Below, piece after piece: positions 5,800 to 6,614 of a DNA stretch of 6,614 bases. The notes below the pieces were generated by a model that saw only the letters and a program-made list of their open reading frames with translations, had not been told where the DNA came from and did not search any database. Numbering within the stretch: the stretch's first letter is position 1; the number at the start of each line of letters is the position of its first letter. This DNA comes from Deltaproteobacteria bacterium UBA7527 (GTDB lineage: Bacteria; Desulfobacterota; Syntrophorhabdia; Syntrophorhabdales; Syntrophorhabdaceae). Made by a program: the position numbers and the translations under genes. Where the stretch lies: assembly GCA_002478225.1 (NCBI GenBank), contig DLMV01000044.1:26430-33043 (forward strand), read 5' to 3'.

Positions 5800-6572
5800 A
5801 AAGTTGTTACATAAGCATAGACAGGCTTACAGGGGTAATAGAAATGGAGGCGCTCGACGATACCAAGATGGGCGACTATGTGGTCTGCGAGATCGACAAA
5901 GGCACATGCCTGGGCATTGTACTTACCGAACCCTCTGAAACGAACAAGACAGGGTTAAAAAAGATAGCAAGAAAGACCACCGAGAACGAGATCAATGAAT
6001 ACCGGGCACTGCGACAAAAGGAACGAAATGTTTTTGATTTCTGCAGGCAGAAGATCCAGGAAATGGGGCTGCCGATGAAGCTCCTCAGCGCCGAATACCT
6101 CTTTGGAGGAACGAAGCTCATTTTCTATTTCATATCTGAGAGCAGGGTTGATTTCCGGGAACTTGTCAAGGAACTCGCAAAGGAGTTCAAGGTCAGGATA
6201 GAGCTGAGACAGGTCGGCGTCAGGGATGAGGCAAAGATCATAGGAGGGCTTGGCAATTGCGGCAATGTTGTCTGCTGCAGGAGGTTCCTGAACAACTTTT
6301 CCATAGTATCCATAAAAATGGTCAAGGAGCAGAGTCTGGCGCTGAACCCGTCAAAGATCTCGGGAATATGCGGACGATTGATGTGTTGCCTTGCCTACGA
6401 GTACAACACCTATGTGGAGTGCAAAAAAGATTTTCCGAAAGTGGGGAAGAGGGTCACTGTCCCGCAGGGGGAAGGCAAAGTTGTAAAGCACAACACCTTG
6501 AGCTCCACTATAACGGTTCAGCTCGACGATGGCAAGGAGGTCACGCTGCCCTTGAAGGATATCGTGAAATAG
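5796..6572 (+). CDS. ricT: PSP1-domain protein, RicT/YaaT family
   Basis: The 258-residue protein belongs to the PSP1/YaaT family. It has an N-terminal strand-rich part with GDYVVCEIDKGTCLGIV (26-42), a helical segment near 64-90 (EINEYRALRQKERNVFDFCRQK), and the conserved core LSAEYLFGGTKLIFYFISESRVDFRELVKELAKEFKVRIELRQVGVRDEAK (97-147). A cysteine-rich part follows: GLGNCGNVVCC (Cys155, 160, 161) and GICGRLMCCL (Cys192, 197, 198). In Bacillus subtilis RicT forms a complex with RicA and RicF that holds iron-sulfur clusters and affects RNase Y-dependent mRNA processing. The role in non-Firmicutes is not established. No RicA/RicF-like gene is seen here. The tail (215-257) resembles a small KOW/SH3-like beta barrel (GKRVTVPQGEGKVV). 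Adjacency to holB is conserved across distant phyla. The stop is TAG, followed by a short repeat array. Confidence 0.93.
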   Translation: MKSCYISIDRLTGVIEMEALDDTKMGDYVVCEIDKGTCLGIVLTEPSETNKTGLKKIARKTTENEINEYRALRQKERNVFDFCRQKIQEMGLPMKLLSAEYLFGGTKLIFYFISESRVDFRELVKELAKEFKVRIELRQVGVRDEAKIIGGLGNCGNVVCCRRFLNNFSIVSIKMVKEQSLALNPSKISGICGRLMCCLAYEYNTYVECKKDFPKVGKRVTVPQGEGKVVKHNTLSSTITVQLDDGKEVTLPLKDIVK

Positions 6573-6586
6573 AATGATGCAAAGAA

Positions 6587-6614
6587 AAATCCTAAATCCT
6601 AATATCGAAATCCT
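6587..6614. repeat. 7-bp tandem repeat array after ricT, continuing past window
   Basis: AAATCCT occurs at 6587-6593, 6594-6600 and 6608-6614, with AATATCG at 6601-6607 filling the fourth slot in exact 7-base phase. The array begins 14 bp after the ricT stop and runs off the window. No terminator hairpin is seen between 6573 and 6614. This is noncoding degenerate heptad repeat DNA of unknown function. Confidence 0.7.

Noticed and set aside
6587..6614. CRISPR array
   Set aside because: The units are 7 bp and directly abutting with no spacers, so this is tandem repeat DNA.

Overview
This window looks like a piece of an ordinary bacterial chromosome of medium G+C content with one-directional, tightly packed genes. 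All nine genes lie on the plus strand and most overlap or nearly touch. The mix of FolE2, a YqeC-type protein, a small one-repeat TPR protein, an M24B aminopeptidase next to EF-P, and the order tmk-holB-ricT fits a deltaproteobacterial or Desulfobacterota-like anaerobe (Syntrophorhabdus/Geobacter-like). That assignment rests on gene content and protein style only and is a moderate-confidence inference.

Layout. Positions 1-2180 hold a likely operon. It starts with a 5'-truncated type IB GTP cyclohydrolase (folE2), followed by a small lipoprotein, a DUF2007-like small protein and a YqeC-family nucleotide-binding protein. Each of these starts inside the end of the gene before it. Positions 2181-2258 are a 78-bp gap that carries degenerate 7-bp tandem repeats, the first of which contains the yqeC stop codon. 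Positions 2259-3564 hold a 70-residue TPR protein and an Xaa-Pro aminopeptidase, 4 bp apart. After a 52-bp gap with a strong ribosome binding site come elongation factor P (efp), thymidylate kinase (tmk), DNA polymerase III delta' (holB) and a PSP1/RicT protein (3617-6572). These are joined by a 7-bp gap, an 11-bp overlap and a 4-bp ATGA overlap. The window ends in a second, A/T-richer 7-bp repeat array that runs off the edge.

Function. The genes serve basic metabolism: pterin/folate synthesis, dTTP supply, chromosome replication, rescue of proline-stalled translation and peptide turnover. Four are poorly characterised: the lipoprotein, the DUF2007 protein, the TPR protein and RicT's role outside Firmicutes. 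I see no mobile element, CRISPR array, tRNA or rRNA, and no evidence of a new defence or biosynthetic system. The least explained signals are the two heptad repeat arrays in the spacers.
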